Positions 48,849-62,500 of a stretch of DNA of 64,000 bases are shown piece after piece; the stretch's first letter is position 1, and the number at the start of each line of letters is the position of its first letter. The notes beneath the pieces were generated by a model. That model made no database searches, had not been told where the DNA came from, and saw nothing but the letters and a program-made list of their open reading frames with translations. This stretch comes from Agelaius tricolor (taxonomy: Eukaryota; Chordata; Aves; Passeriformes; Icteridae), in the NCBI GenBank assembly GCA_023055355.1, contig JALJCS010000001.1, positions 66,753,381 through 66,817,380 on the forward strand, read 5' to 3'. The translations under genes were made by a program, and so were the position numbers.

Positions 48849-51800
48849 GGAAAAAAATTATATTTTTACTTCAGAGTGCTGGAGAAAAAGGAGAAGGAAT
48901 AGGAAAAAAAAAAGACAGTACATAGAAAAGCTTCAAAGTTTTATGAGTGAAGACTATGGAGAAAAGCAGTTTCCTGGGATGTCATGAGGATTTAGTGAAT
49001 TCCACACTCACCTGAGAGTAATGAGGCATTCCAGGCCATCTGCTTTGCATGGATCAGATTGATTATTTTCTTGGCCACCCAATTGTCTGGAAGGTGTCTC
49101 TCATGGTAGGGAGAAATCTTCTGGACCTAGTTTGGTAAAGAGCACCTTTGATATTTATGTTTTATCCTTCTCCTCATAATAATCTGAGCTGAATATATCC
49201 CTGATTGCAGAGATAAGGGGAAGAAAAGAAAGAGTATGGAAAAAAATATGATACACCAGCAAAGGAATTTTCACTATGAAAAGCACTTCCATAAAATTCT
49301 TCTTTAGTGACTAAGTTGCTTCAGTGACTACAGGAGCAACCAGGGAATTGGATACACTGGGAAGTCTTAAATGCAAACTGGGAGCATTACTAGGGAAGCT
49401 GGAGCTGTGGTTCCAAGCAGAACACTTGCAGCCTGTACTGGGTTCAAGCACAGTATTACTGTTTCATTGACTGCATTCATAGCAAGGAAAGATGTTTAAG
49501 AACAAGTAGGAAAATTTTCTTTAAATCAGTAGCCCTGTTCTCATCTCTCCATGGCCAGTCAATTAGATGTGGAAGGCAAAAATAAGCATGGGCTACTGTA
49601 GGTTTTCACTTTTGTACAACAGATTTTAATCAACATACCCACAATATATAAACATTATGTCCTCGTGCAGTTAGAAAATGGCAGATGTGTAAAATAATTC
49701 AGATGCTCTTATGCCTGACACAGTCTTGGAGGTATATTAGTGTTTCCACCAAACAACACGATTACCGTCTTTGCTTGGGAATACCATGCACTTCCAAAAT
49801 TAAATCTCTTGATCTTTGAGTAGCAGATGTATATCATCAATAAAAATAGAAAGAGATGGAATCCTTCCTTTCATACAAATTTTGGTATAATCTTAACAAG
49901 TGTGTCAGGATCATAACAACCGCTGTTCTGTGACTGCAACAATGCATGTGCTGCACAGAATTAATTACCAAGAGGTGAACTGTGTGGGTGATTTCAGCCT
50001 GGAAATAGCTAATCAAGATGTCTGCTGGTAGGTTACCTCTGAACATGTAACCTGCTTAACCTGTAACATAATGAGAATAACTGAAGCATCAAGTGGCTAC
50101 CCAGCAACTCTGGCTATTGTTTGGTTGTTTATTTATGTTTAGGTAGTCTGATACAAAACTCCAAAATGCAATGCTTCCACTTGCCTGGTTGGCTTATTGT
50201 TGACTCCCAACTGTGTTTAACAAAAATGAGCTATTATTTGTATGGTTTTTAGTGAATTTGCCCAGAAATAATTTTTGGCCATTTAAGAAAGCAGTTCAAA
50301 CCAAATTTCACACCCCTGATATCCTCCTCCCTGGACATGAGGTAAAGAAAGTCTCACTAAGTACTGGAAGCACTGAATTCTGTCCTTCTCTCCTTAAGGA
50401 CTTAATAAGTAAATTATGAAGTTGAGCCTGGAAAGAGCCTGTGTCCCCACTGTCCCAGGGTTGCTTTCCTAGCTATGGATCATTATTATGAGAACTACTT
50501 AACTGACCCCTCCCTTGTGCATTTTAGGAAAATAATTTTGAAAAGTTTTTCCTACTCCCAAAATTCTAAATAGCTAATTTCACCTTTTGCTAGGAAATTT
50601 AGCAGCACAAGTCTAGAGAGGCTCAGGGCTGCTCATCCTTCTACTTTAACTAAGAATATAGAACCTATTAGGTACACATACATGGGAAAACTACACAACC
50701 AGATGTAAGCTAAATATTGGAATTTAAAAACATTAATATTGTTTTTATCCAATATTTGTAAGGTTAATACCAGACCACGTGGTATAATTAGCAGTCAGAT
50801 GGATATTATCTAGAGATAATATCATTTCTGCTTGGTAAAAGATTGTCATGGAGCCTTGAACTAATGAGTATTAAGTACAAGATTTGATCTTCCTGTCCCT
50901 AGACTGTCATCACCACCAAATGTGTCAGTAATTTGAAGAGTCAAGACTTTAATATACTCGGTATATCTTGTTTACTTGTTTCTCGCTGCAGGGTCAAAAA
51001 CACTTACCAGGGGTTATTTCAGCTGAGCTCTCAAAGCCCAGCTTAGTCTCCTTTCTCTGAATGTAACACATGCAAACCAAGCCACTAAAAGATCATTTGA
51101 AATATATATCTTTCTGGAACAGATACTATGAAAAGTATCTGCTGGTAGGGCTAAATTGGTAAATTACAGCTATCTCAGAGTTTACATTGTCTCCACCTTT
51201 GTAGACTCTACTGTTGCTCTGTGGCAGCCTATAATAGCTCCTTGACATGCCTAGAAATGCCATTTTTATATGGCCGTTTTTTTCCCAATTACTTTTCCAG
51301 AAATTATAGTCATTTGGCTGGTCAACATAATTCTCAGCTGTGCTGCAGCAGGGAAAACACCAAAGAGGGATACCCCAACTGAGAACAGCAGCGCCATGGC
51401 TTCATCAAATCTCATCTGCAGTACACTGATTAAGAAAGGGTCTGTTATATTGGAAAGGTGTTTACAGTCAAAATGAATGAAACAGGATACAGATAATTGG
51501 GAGAGCCATGCTACTGGAAAAGAAACACGGAACAAGCTCCTAATTCCATTTGAAGATAATTACGTGGCCTGTCACTTTAATAAGATGTTTGGGCTCACAG
51601 ATTCTGCTTTGTTGAGGGTGTTTCTTCTTTAATTGGCCTGTCAATTACAATTTGTCATGAAATGCTGCAAACTCCTTAGGGCCTGTTCTCAGTCTGTCTT
51701 ATAAAATGGGTGCCAGAAAAGATTTAAGAAAAGGCATTAAAATACATGCTTGTTTTTATTCCCCCAGTTAATCTTAAATATTTGTACTATTCAGAGCTGA

Positions 51801-53071
51801 GCTACAGAAGTTTTCCACAACTAAAAAGATAGGAGTTACACTTGTGATCCAAGTTGCAATGGAAAAATTAGATTTAAATTGAACATGGTACAGGGGACAG
51901 AGTGTTGCCCTTTCCTGGGGTGACGAGCTGATAATGCTAAAGCTGAGCAAGCAAAGCAGCAGAATAGGTGTCCTACTGGAACAAGAATATTTTTGATATC
52001 TTTAAGGCTTAGTTGAGAAATTGAAAATTAACAAGTACTTTTTAGAAGGAGCATGGAAAATAATCAAGCGTGAAATTGCAATCTATTGACCTCTGGTAAT
52101 ATGATGTCTTGATTTAGAAAACCGCCTTACCAGCTTGACAAACAACCTAATGCCAACGACACTGGACTTTTTATGGTAGCGCGCTAGTTACCCAGATGAG
52201 GAACAGTCACCATGTGACAAACCTTTAGCAGCTGACTCAAAGGCATGCTTGGTCAAAGCAAAAGCAAGTGTTTTCCATGTTGTAATTATTTGTTTCTCTT
52301 TTCCTGGCGGAGAAAAACAGTTTGGCAGAATGCAAGGGTGCTGTAAGCTCTTGCTGAGGAGCAGTTTTCCTTTAGGAAAAAAAAGACTGAGAAGAGTTTG
52401 CTGTCAACTTATGCTGCTGATGAAAGCAATAATGTTAACCAGTACATGAATTTAATTTTTGTGTTCCTGAGCATGTGGTGCCTGTATTCTCACAGAGCTG
52501 CAGTACCAAGTATCTAATCTGTTCTTATCCTCTCCCTTTGCACTGTTCAGGTGGTATGAAAGAGTTATTGTAAAAGAGTTTTCTATAAGAAAATCACACT
52601 TTCTCTCCAATGACAGACAGAGATGAAGATGGCAGGAGCAGCAGCACTCTTCAACTGTGTGTGGAATTAAATGGGTGCCAGAAATCCAGGAATAGGTGAT
52701 TGTGGATGCAGATGTCAAAACCTAAGTCACTATTGGCCTTGTTACTCTCATAATTACTGGAACTATTTGAGGTTTCTGTCTAAGCCAAATCTTGTTCCTC
52801 CCCTCTTAGGAATTGCAGTGAAATACCCTGATCGTAGGAGGTGTGAAGTGTGTTTTGCAAACCAGCATTTGTCTGAAAGCACTCAGCCCCACCTCAAATC
52901 TGAATGGAGAACAGTCTGCTTTAAGATTTTTTCCAAAGCTTGGATTAGGTAAAGAAATAGTAATTTCCTCTCTGGATTTCCTCTCCTTTTTTCCTAAGGC
53001 CAGGTTCTATTAACACATATTCACCGACTTTTCTCTGCAACAAAATGTTTATTTGTTTGTGACCTTTGCTT

Positions 53072-53136
53072 CATTTTCAGACTGGAATAGTTCAGCTGGA
53101 AGAAGCCTATGAGGATTATCTAGTCCAACAGCCATT
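53072..53136 (-). mobile_element. Probable diverged CR1-like 3' fragment
   Basis: The string CAGCTGGAAGAAGCCTATGA followed by GATTATCTAGTCCAACAGCC resembles the guide phrase near CR1 3' ends (GGAAGGGACC...ATCTAGTCCAAC). The match is short and decayed. Confidence 0.4.
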
Positions 53137-56100
53137 TTAGATTTTTGCCTTGACTTGGATCTGAAGTGAGGTGGCTGCAGCCACAGCACAGAACAGTGAC
53201 CACTGTACAACCACAGCTGCCCGCTGTCCGGTGCTACTACCACGCATGGGCCCTGAAAGCTTGCCTTATTCTGATGCTGTGTCTAGTGGTGACTTAGCAC
53301 TCAATTTGGGTAGGAGAATTGAAAAAGCTAAATAAAATAACGACTCAAAACGCTACACATTTGTTCAACCCCTTGAATAGCTGTTTACACTCCTACTTTT
53401 ACTATAAATTGGTGCCTCATGGCTTCTTTGTATAAGTGAGCTAGTCTAGCGGGATGACCTAGTTATTTTTAAAGCCCGCTTATGTCAATACTCTCTGTCC
53501 TATGACCATGTTGGCCACCATTATTTCAGGGTGAGGTCAGTCTTTTTCTTTGCTCGGGCCCCCTGCCAGTTTCTCAACACCTGCCTTGAAAGTGACAGCT
53601 CTATGGGTGTCCTCATAAATTAAAAATCATGTGCCTCTGCCCTGATGCCTTGGGACAGGCACAAAGTTAGAAACTGTCCTGTAACCCAAGCCCTGGGGCT
53701 GCTGCACGGGACAGCTGAGCAGCAGGCAGCGAGCCCCAGCAGCGGGGGGCCGGCTACAGCGCAGGCCTTGGGCAGCGCCCAGCCTGGTGCCAGTGGGCAT
53801 GTGGCTGTGACAGTGGGAGCTAGGGATGTGATCTTCCCCACGGGAAAGGTGGAGAAACCAATGGGCTCACAAGGGGCTGCTCTGGGTTCCGGGCAGCACC
53901 TTTGCCTTTGTGTGCCCAGGATGCGCTGAGCTGGCAGAGGCAAGATGGGGAGTGAGGAGTGGGAGCAGGCTCTCTGCAATGAATGGGCAAACCTGTGCAC
54001 ACTCGTCACTATCCTTTGCCACCTCCCAGCTCCCCCGTTACATCTCTGGCAGGCAATTGGCCACAGCACTAATTTAGTCACAGGTGTTCCTCCTTCCAGT
54101 GTGCCCTGTAGACACTCAGGCAGCATACATGTTCTCCATTGCCTGACAGTCCTAATGCTTCAGTTCAGCAAAGCACTTAGGTGTTCTCCTTTCCCCCAAA
54201 CCTGGCTTCTCAGTCTACACCTCTCACCACCCCCACCATGAGGGCTACATCCACCTGCAGGGAAACTGGGACAAATCAGAGAAGCTGCAGCACCTCACTG
54301 CTCCTATCTGTCTGCTCCTGCCCCAGGTGTGTGTTGTGACTGGTTTCAGGATCCATGCTTGGAAGGGCCCAAGGAGCTGCTCCTGCAGTATCACAGCACC
54401 ACAGTCATGTCTCAGCTCCATAACCGTGGGTGCCAGACACGAGTGCTGATGCGACCCCTGGTATGGAGTGAGGTCCTGGCATGACAGCTCCCAGCATAAA
54501 AAGCAATAAAAGCAGTGAATGGAACAGAAGCTGAGCAGGCATCCTTTTCAAACCATTTGGATACTGCCTTCGGAGGTACAAGCAAAATCTGTTACCCTGT
54601 TGGCATAGAATCCTTAGATGGATGAATAAATTACAACAAAGTAGAACCCTCTTTTTTATTTTTTAAATGATCCATTACTTTTGCTTTAACAGAGACTGCT
54701 TTTTGAGACTTTCTTCTAGTTTTCTCATGAGCATCTTTTAAGTTGCTTCTAACAACTGGGTATTTTATGGTTGATGCTCTTGCCCATTCATTAATAAAAG
54801 GCTGAAGAAGGGTGCTGCTCACTGTTTCTACAATGAAACAAATACAAACTGAACACCTTAATTATGGGACCCCAGTCCCTTTTAATGCTTCCCATACTCT
54901 ATCTCAAAATAAATGCATAAGCATCTACTGTGGTGCTACTGGCAGTGATGCATCCTGTATTTTGGCAAGTCTCCTGTTATGTGTTCCTTGCATTCCTTTC
55001 AGGTATTCTTCCAGTTCTTTTCCTCTCCCAGCCCTGTTGGCAGCTGGCAGTATTGAGGACCCAATGTCCCTTTCTTCAGCTGGTAGCAGCAACAGCAGTG
55101 GTAACAGCAACAGTGCACACACTTTGAGACCTTCTGCCTTAAAAGCATCTATCATCCCATCCCTGCATCTGGTGACATTTTATAGGTAAATAGGACAATC
55201 TGGATGAAATTTTCTCTGGGGAAGGCTGCTCTGCTGCTGGCAGAGTGAGGAGCCAGCTCCTGCCTCTGTGACATCCCCTTCCCAGTTGCCCCACCTGGTG
55301 CAGAGCTGGGCAGTGTGCCGAGCAGGGAACATACCTCCTTTCCCATGGGTCTGGTGGTGACAGCAGCTCCTGGCCCCTGGCCAGGGTGGCTGGGGCCTGG
55401 GAGGAGGCTTTCAGAGGTCTGAGAGGCATCTGCTGGCCCAACAGCTGCTCCCAGCAGGCAGGCAGGGGACTGGGACAGAGCAGCCTGCTGGGTGCTGGAG
55501 CACGGCCTCGTGGTGGGGAGGGAAAACTGTAGGGCTGCAGGAGAGCTCAATGGGGGCTGAGACATGATGATACTAGGGAAAAAGAAATGGGAAAGAGCCC
55601 ACTAGTAATGAGAATAAGTAAAGATAACTCTTTAGCACAGGACATAAGTTTATCTTGCCATGTCACAGTTTTGCTTTCTTCTTGTCTTTTCCTAATGGAA
55701 AGCACTCCCAAAAATAGTACTGTCAATAAACTTTGGAAAAAAATCACCTCTCATCTTTTCAAATCTTGAGGCAATGAAGCCATTGCCAAGATGATCATCT
55801 ACTTGTTTACCTGTGGGCAATGCTAACAAATATTTCAAACCAAAGCAAGGTGTCACCCCAGTGATAGAAGAGCAACAAGAATTCCCCATGCCTTTGTTGG
55901 ACTAAAGTGTTGGGTGTGTCAGCAAAGGTTGGTCTCAGATAGCCTTGGGGAAAAGAAGGCAGTCCTAGTTACACTGATCTGTTAGCACCTACAGCTACCT
56001 TTCTCAGATTAGCAGTAATATGGAAATAAGGAATCATCCACTGGAGTAAATTTTTCAGGGAAAAAAAGTTACGGTAGTTGATGAAGAAGGTAGAGATTAT

Positions 56101-59100
56101 GTATTTCTGCAGGTGAGATCACACAATTGCGATAAAATATGGGGCTGAAAGAGTTAATACTTGAGCTTTTTGCCTTTCTGCAGAACTTTTGGACTGAGTC
56201 AGCATTGTTCAGAAATCAATGGAAAATGAATCCTTTAAACTATAAAAACCATGATGCTCTAGGATTGCACTTGCCTCCTAAAGTCAGTATTGCTTTGTCC
56301 CATTAGAGCATGGCATCAGGTGCAGCTAATTTTATTTTTGCTCTGTGACACACCTATATGCTTCCTGCATATCCCTAAAGAAATCATTTAAACTTTTAAA
56401 CTCTTTGTTTGCCTTCTCTGTGCCTTCTTTTCTCATCAACATCAACTTCCATTGACTAGATATGAGGCCTCTGTCTCAGTTTGAGCTTCTCAGACCTCCA
56501 GTTTAGTTATGGGGTCATAATTAAAAGCAGTGCTGTGTGAAAACACAGAACTGTTCAGTATTGAGCAACTTGTGATGCTGAATTAATTATACAGAAGAAA
56601 AATGTCACTTGTGGCAATCATGGTGAGTTGACTGCACAAAACAGTGATTTTTCTGCTGAAACCTTCCTAGCTATTTTTCACTGGCTGCAGAGTGTGGTTA
56701 TGTTTGAATTTCTGCTGTTAGTAATGCAGCTAGGGACCAACACAAAATAAAGGGAAGCCTGCCTTTCTCCTGAAGGATTGATAATACAGGGTAGGTCCTG
56801 AGACTGGCAACATGCATGAGCAGGTTTTATTTCATGAACATAACTGGTAGAGACTTACTTGAGTGTAAGTATTAGGTTACTTGATTAGATTTTTGTGGTA
56901 CAGTTCTGTGGCACAACAAAGTAGCTTGAAAACCAGAGAAAGTCTTGGTGGGGTTTGGGATGTTGAACAACAACATTGCGGCCTTGCTTCATCTTGTGAA
57001 TAGCTTTCAGCACTTCCATGTTTAGCCCACAATGTATTTAAGAATTCAACTTAGACTGTAACTCTAGGAGGTAAACATTTTGTTTGATCAGGGTCTTAAA
57101 TATTTTCTTGGCTGTGTTCATCATGTGAAAACTTCTGAACTAAAATTTTCAAAAGGTTAGAGTCACCTTCTAATTTCATTATATACTCAGGTTTCTATGA
57201 AGAAAAATGAAGTAGAAAGCAGACCAGTGTTGCCAGATCAATTTCATAATGCCAACACTTTTAAAAGCAAAAGTTACTAATTAGTTTTACACTGCTATAG
57301 AGAAGAGAAATAGTTTATGTTGCAGGGATCCTTTCTCAGAAGAGAGGAAAAACACAAGTGCTGATTTCTGTGCCCACCTATGTACGGATGGGAGCCTATG
57401 TGAAAGGGAAATGTCCATGGCTGTGCTCATGATATGCCAGTGGGTGTCAATTAATCTTGTATCCTGGTGGCTGCATCTTCACTGCATTTTGTTTCTAGAA
57501 TTTTAATATATCTGAAGAGATGCACAACTGTCACTGGCAACAAAGCATCTCCTGATTGTTGACCTCCCATGAAAACTCTAGGTGTTTCCTACTATAATCC
57601 AACAAATAGGACTGGACAATAAAAAGGATTCCAGAATGTGTTTAAAAATACTTCTGCTTGTTGAATCATTGCACACACTTTGCTGCATTCAGAGAGTTTG
57701 GTATTCAGGTCTTGCCTGAAGCTAATGACAGAAACACCTCTCATCCCTGTGAAAGCTGAAGACCTGCTTTAAGTGCTGTGGAAACAAGTTCAGCACCTCT
57801 TGATGTCAATTTGATTATATGCACATGGATCTGCTTACACTTAATATATACAATGCCTTAATACACTCCAAGGCCAAGAGAATTCACAAAACAGGACTTG
57901 CTGAAAGGTTTCTTTCCTCCAGCTTGTTTCTCTGAACTCAGCACCTCATTGGGAAGCATGACAGCAAGTTTTCTGTGCTAGCAGTATTTCAATAAGGCAC
58001 AATGTATCAAGATGAACTGGAGGCTATCCAGTACTCCGTGTTCTTGATATCTTCATCACGGGACAAATTTAATACCTATTTGATTTCACATGCTGCATTT
58101 TGCCTGATTTGTGCGATGAGATGGTTGGCATATTCATGCACTGTTCTCACATATGTGTTGCCTAAACACTGTGCTGAGAATAGCAAAACATTTGGGGAAC
58201 TTCTTCTGCCCTCGTTCTGCCCTGGAAAAAACTTGCTGTTGACATGCACAACGTCTTAGGGGCAATAATAAAAAAAAGGAGGAATATGTCATTGATTTGC
58301 AGATTTCTGTCCGCAAACTATGCTAGAACCACTTCATCATTTTCAGCGGAATTAGTCTAGACTTCTCCAAAGGTTAGTATTTTCACATTTGGTTAAGTAG
58401 AAACAAGAATATGTTTTCTGTTTCCCTCTTATTCCCCTGTCAGCCTCCAGACTGACATCTCCATGGAGGAGCGAGTATCCACAACAAAGGCAGGCTGCAT
58501 GTGTGTTTTCCATGCTTCAGCTGCACGGGAGCCGTCAGGGCTCCACGTAACAGGGTGCACTGATCTAGCTTCTCTCTCCCTTTGGAGGATCAGATTTTCT
58601 AAGTGCTTAATGGTAGTGAAGTTCTCCTGGTGACCAGGCTGGTATTGCCTTCCTCACAGGGACTGTTAAAGCACACTGCCTATTATTCGCCTACTCAATT
58701 AATTGTCAAGGAGACAGAGGAAACATGTACCCAGAGGACAAAATGAAGCCATTTTTATTTGCTGGCTAATCAAAATCCAATGGCTTTTGAAGACAGCATG
58801 AAATGATCATTAATTAGGAGGGATATCTAAATCTGAAGTTTGAAGAACCTTGAGCAAGCTAAGGAAACAAGGCCTGGAGGACAGAAATTGTTCACCCACA
58901 GGGAAAGGGTGGCTGCATGGAAGCACACGAGTCCCATAACCTGTGGAACAGGACCTGCCTAGCTGCATAAATTTTTCATGTTTTCTTGTTAGAGTTTATC
59001 CCAGAAGTGGGATGATCAATGATTTCTATCAACCAGATCCTATTCCTTCATATTGTTAGTTGCTTGTCCTGCCAGGGATTTGGGCACAGTGTCTCTGAGT

Positions 59101-59439
59101 CCCTGTGCTGACCTGAGCATAGCCACTGTCATGAAAAAAGTGAGATGTACCTAAAAGTTATTAAGAGTGTGTAGGGCAGTAAAATAAAACAAAATTCATT
59201 TCCAAACTAAGAAAAACATAGAAGTTTGAAGGTCTCCCAATAGTTAGTGCTCTTTGATTGCAATAGACCTTTGCTCTGTTACCACAAAAAAAAAAAGCTG
59301 ATAGCAAAATTTACTGCCAATTTTGTGCAGAGGAGTAGATATAGGGTTCCTATATTGCTTTTGAAAAGGATGTATATACAAAATATTACACCTGAAGGTA
59401 TTAGAAAAGATATTCTGCAAATACATAGAAGAAAGAAAA

Positions 59440-59552
59440 TCTAATACTGCCAAGGCTGAGGTTTCAATCCCCACATGGGCTGTTCACTCACTAGTTGGAC
59501 TCAAGGATCCTTGTGAGTCCCTTCCAACTCCAGAATATTCTGCCATTCTTGT
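59440..59552 (+). mobile_element. tRNA-Ile/CR1 hybrid SINE remnant (TguSINE1-like), 5' truncated
   Basis: From 59441 the sequence parallels the 3' half of tRNA-Ile(AAT): a TAATAC anticodon-loop equivalent, GCCAAGG, a B-box-like GGTTTCAATCC (59460-59470) and CCCACATGGGCTG for the acceptor side. It then passes straight into a CR1-type tail: AGTTGGACTCAAGGATCC, GTGAGTCCCTTCCAACTC and ATATTCTGCCATTCTTG. This tRNA-head plus CR1-tail order matches the songbird SINE TguSINE1 as I recall it. The 5' half, with the A box, is missing, so it cannot be transcribed by Pol III from its own promoter. Confidence 0.72.
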
Positions 59553-62500
59553 CTGTTTTTTCACAACAGTATCCCTGAAATACTTTGTGAGTAAAAACCT
59601 CTCTTCAGACTCAAGTCAGAGTTGGACTGTGGTTTTGAAAAGAACTTTTGCCAGCTTTGTGCCCATTTATTAAAATAACTCTGTGGTAACCCCAGCCAGC
59701 TCTATGCAAACTTGAGGATAATAGAAGAGAGCAAAACTAGAGAAACTTGGAAAATAAAATACAACTATCCCAGAGTCAAGGGGCTGGGCTATTTCTCTCC
59801 TGGGAAATAAACACTTTAATATGTGTAGATCTGACCCCAACCACTATCTTACAGATTAGCCTGAAAGATTGTGCTCTGGAAGGGCATGCAGAGAACTCCA
59901 TGTGATAATTTCCTGGAATTTCTGGACTGAAACAGATAAGAGATACATGTTGACATCTGTGAATTGATGTAACCTTTTGTTTGCAAGCTGATCAGACTGT
60001 GATCAACAAATAACCATGATCAAAAGCCTTAGATAAAGGATTCAATGAGTTAAATTTGGGAAAAAGAAGTAAAAAAATCTGACTTAAGTTTCACATATAT
60101 TGAAGTGGTATTTGCAGACTCCTTTACAGAAGGACTGCTTCCTGGTTAAATTTACTGTCTTATTTCTAAATGATAAATCATATTAAAATGTGTATACTGG
60201 TCAGAAATCTTCAAGAAAGCAGTATCTATGGTTCCAAAAAGTACAAGCGTGTGGAAAAAACAGAGTCATTTACAAATACATCATATTTGGCACTTTTTCC
60301 TTGCAAATGAGGAAAATGAAGAAATATGGACATGGTATCAAAGTTTTAAAATCCTGTGATTTTGAAGAATACTATACTAATAAAAGTTATATTATCACTG
60401 CTCTTCATAGAGAAAATTGGAACAGATCTTCAAGAATAAGTACTTCCTCTGAATTTATTAAGTCTAGGTATTTTCATTGGTGTTACCCTTTCCAGTAATA
60501 GTTATACATGGAAGTTTGGGACCAAGGTCAGAAATGTTGTTTAGACAAAACGTGGAATTTTTCCATGGATTTTAATAAAGTCAGATTCAGGCTTTACTGT
60601 GTCTTCTTTCCAATACCATGCTATTTGCCTAAGACAGTCACAAGCCCTAGCACCAACCTGCCTCTGATGTAGTTCAGTGTGAATAAAAACAAAATGTTTA
60701 TGGGAGAAAAACTACCTAGACCTGTTATTTAACTATTTAGACCTGAAAAACTATTTTCAGCCCTGTATGGAGATATTTTGGGGCCTAGTGTAGAAGTATT
60801 GAGCAAGCATGTGGCCAAAAGCTGAAGGCTGAAAGTTTATGCACAGCACAGTGAAATACATTGCTATGCAAAAACTTCACTTTCTCTCAAATGACTCTCA
60901 AGATTTGTCCCTAAACACATGTGTGGACAGCTTTCCCAAGATTTATCAAGCCAAATTTTCAAGAATGGAGGTTCACCAGCTTTTCTGGACAAGTGTGTCA
61001 GTGCTTGTCATAAAAGATACTTTCCTCAAGTCCACCCAGCACTTCTGTCACTACGACTGGTGACTGCCGCCTCTTGTCCTTTCACTTTTATCTCTGCCTC
61101 TATCATCTCCACAGCCCACTGTAGATACACTGCTAGAAGACTGCTGTTAGATTCACCTCTTGCTTTGTCTTCTCCAGGCCAGAAAAACACATCTCCCTCA
61201 GTTTTTCCTTTTTTCTTGGATGCTCCATACACCTAACTGTTCTGCTAGTCCTTTGCTGGACTATTTGCAGACTGGCTGCACCCAACCACTCCCAGGCTGC
61301 TCTGCTCCTGGCTGGGGTTGTGGAACAGCTTTGGCTGCCAGGTCCTTCCCTGTCACCTTAGGAGAGCCCTCACTGCTCCTGGTTCCAGAGGAGGTCCCTG
61401 ACAATTCCATATCTACACTCCCATGAGCAGAGGAGAAGAGAATAGTTCCTTCCCACGGTCTGCTGCTGCTATCCACCATGATCTCTGGTGTCCAGTGTCT
61501 AATCCTCTGAGCCACTTCTCCAGCCTTCTTCTAGGAGACAGCTCTAACTACCCTTACAAAGCCTGCCTGGTAAAATGGCTCTCATAGTGGTGCCCACTTT
61601 CCATCATTTCTGTACAATGGCAATTGCAGGGTGTATTTAGGGGCACAACATATTTATATGTCCTGTTTCTAATTACCAAGATGCTAAAAAGAATGTGTAA
61701 ACTGCTTGATAATAACGTGTGTTAAAAACTGGCTGGAGCATTTATTAGAAGAGCATTTCTTTATTCTTCAGCACGTCAATGTATACAGGGAGGATGGTTT
61801 TCCTGTTCCTTTTAAAAAGAAAAATGTTAGGCTTTGATTCTCTGGTTTCTTTTCATCTTCATCTAGCATAAAAAGCTTCAGGGAAGGAATACAAAAGGAT
61901 AGAATAGCAAAGAAACCACAAAAGGAAGATATCAATAAGAAGCACCACTGACTATTCTCTAAGCAGTTTCCAAGCAACTTTTAATGGAAGGTCAGGCACA
62001 AGCAAGATAGAGGGAGGAAAACCCAAGACATTATTTCATACAATAAAGTGACTGTGAATGCTGCCAGTTACAGAGGAAATAGATTGGCCAGCCTGAGCAC
62101 TTATTTATGTTTTTCTGTGAATACAAATGAAAATCCTCTACAAAGGGTACTATCAAATTTGAGCGGGAGTGTTAATTCCAGCAATAGGTTTGCAATACTC
62201 CTCGGAGAGGCTTTCATCACTGAATATGTGATGTTGACTTTGTGGTAATAATAATGATCCTGCTGGACTCCCTCAGCTCCTTCTCACTGAAGATCTACAA
62301 TGCTTTCAGTAATTAATTAATCATGACTTATATTTGCAGCTCCAAGAATATTTGACATGAGTTATGTGAATGAGGGATAGAGACAAGGAGTGACTTTACC
62401 AAAATTGCTGTAGCTGTCCATGGACATCCTAACACAGACAATGGAATGGCCAGAGATGTGCCTCCAGTCAAGGAGAGACAACCATATGTGCAGACAAACC

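Larger units (their letters stand above)
42363..59439. other. Gene-free region upstream of VGLL2, distal part, with enhancer-like blocks
   Basis: No gene recognised. Motif-dense, repeat-free blocks that look like conserved non-coding DNA lie at about 45880-46080, 51535-51720 and 58680-58830. Two GC-richer but CpG-poor patches (53680-53950 and 55200-55560) keep frames open on both strands (up to 168 codons, minus, 54126-53620) without any domain pattern. Confidence 0.5.

Noticed and set aside
59440..59482. A functional tRNA-Ile gene
   Set aside because: Only the 3' half is present, with substitutions, and it is fused to a CR1 tail, so it is a SINE remnant.
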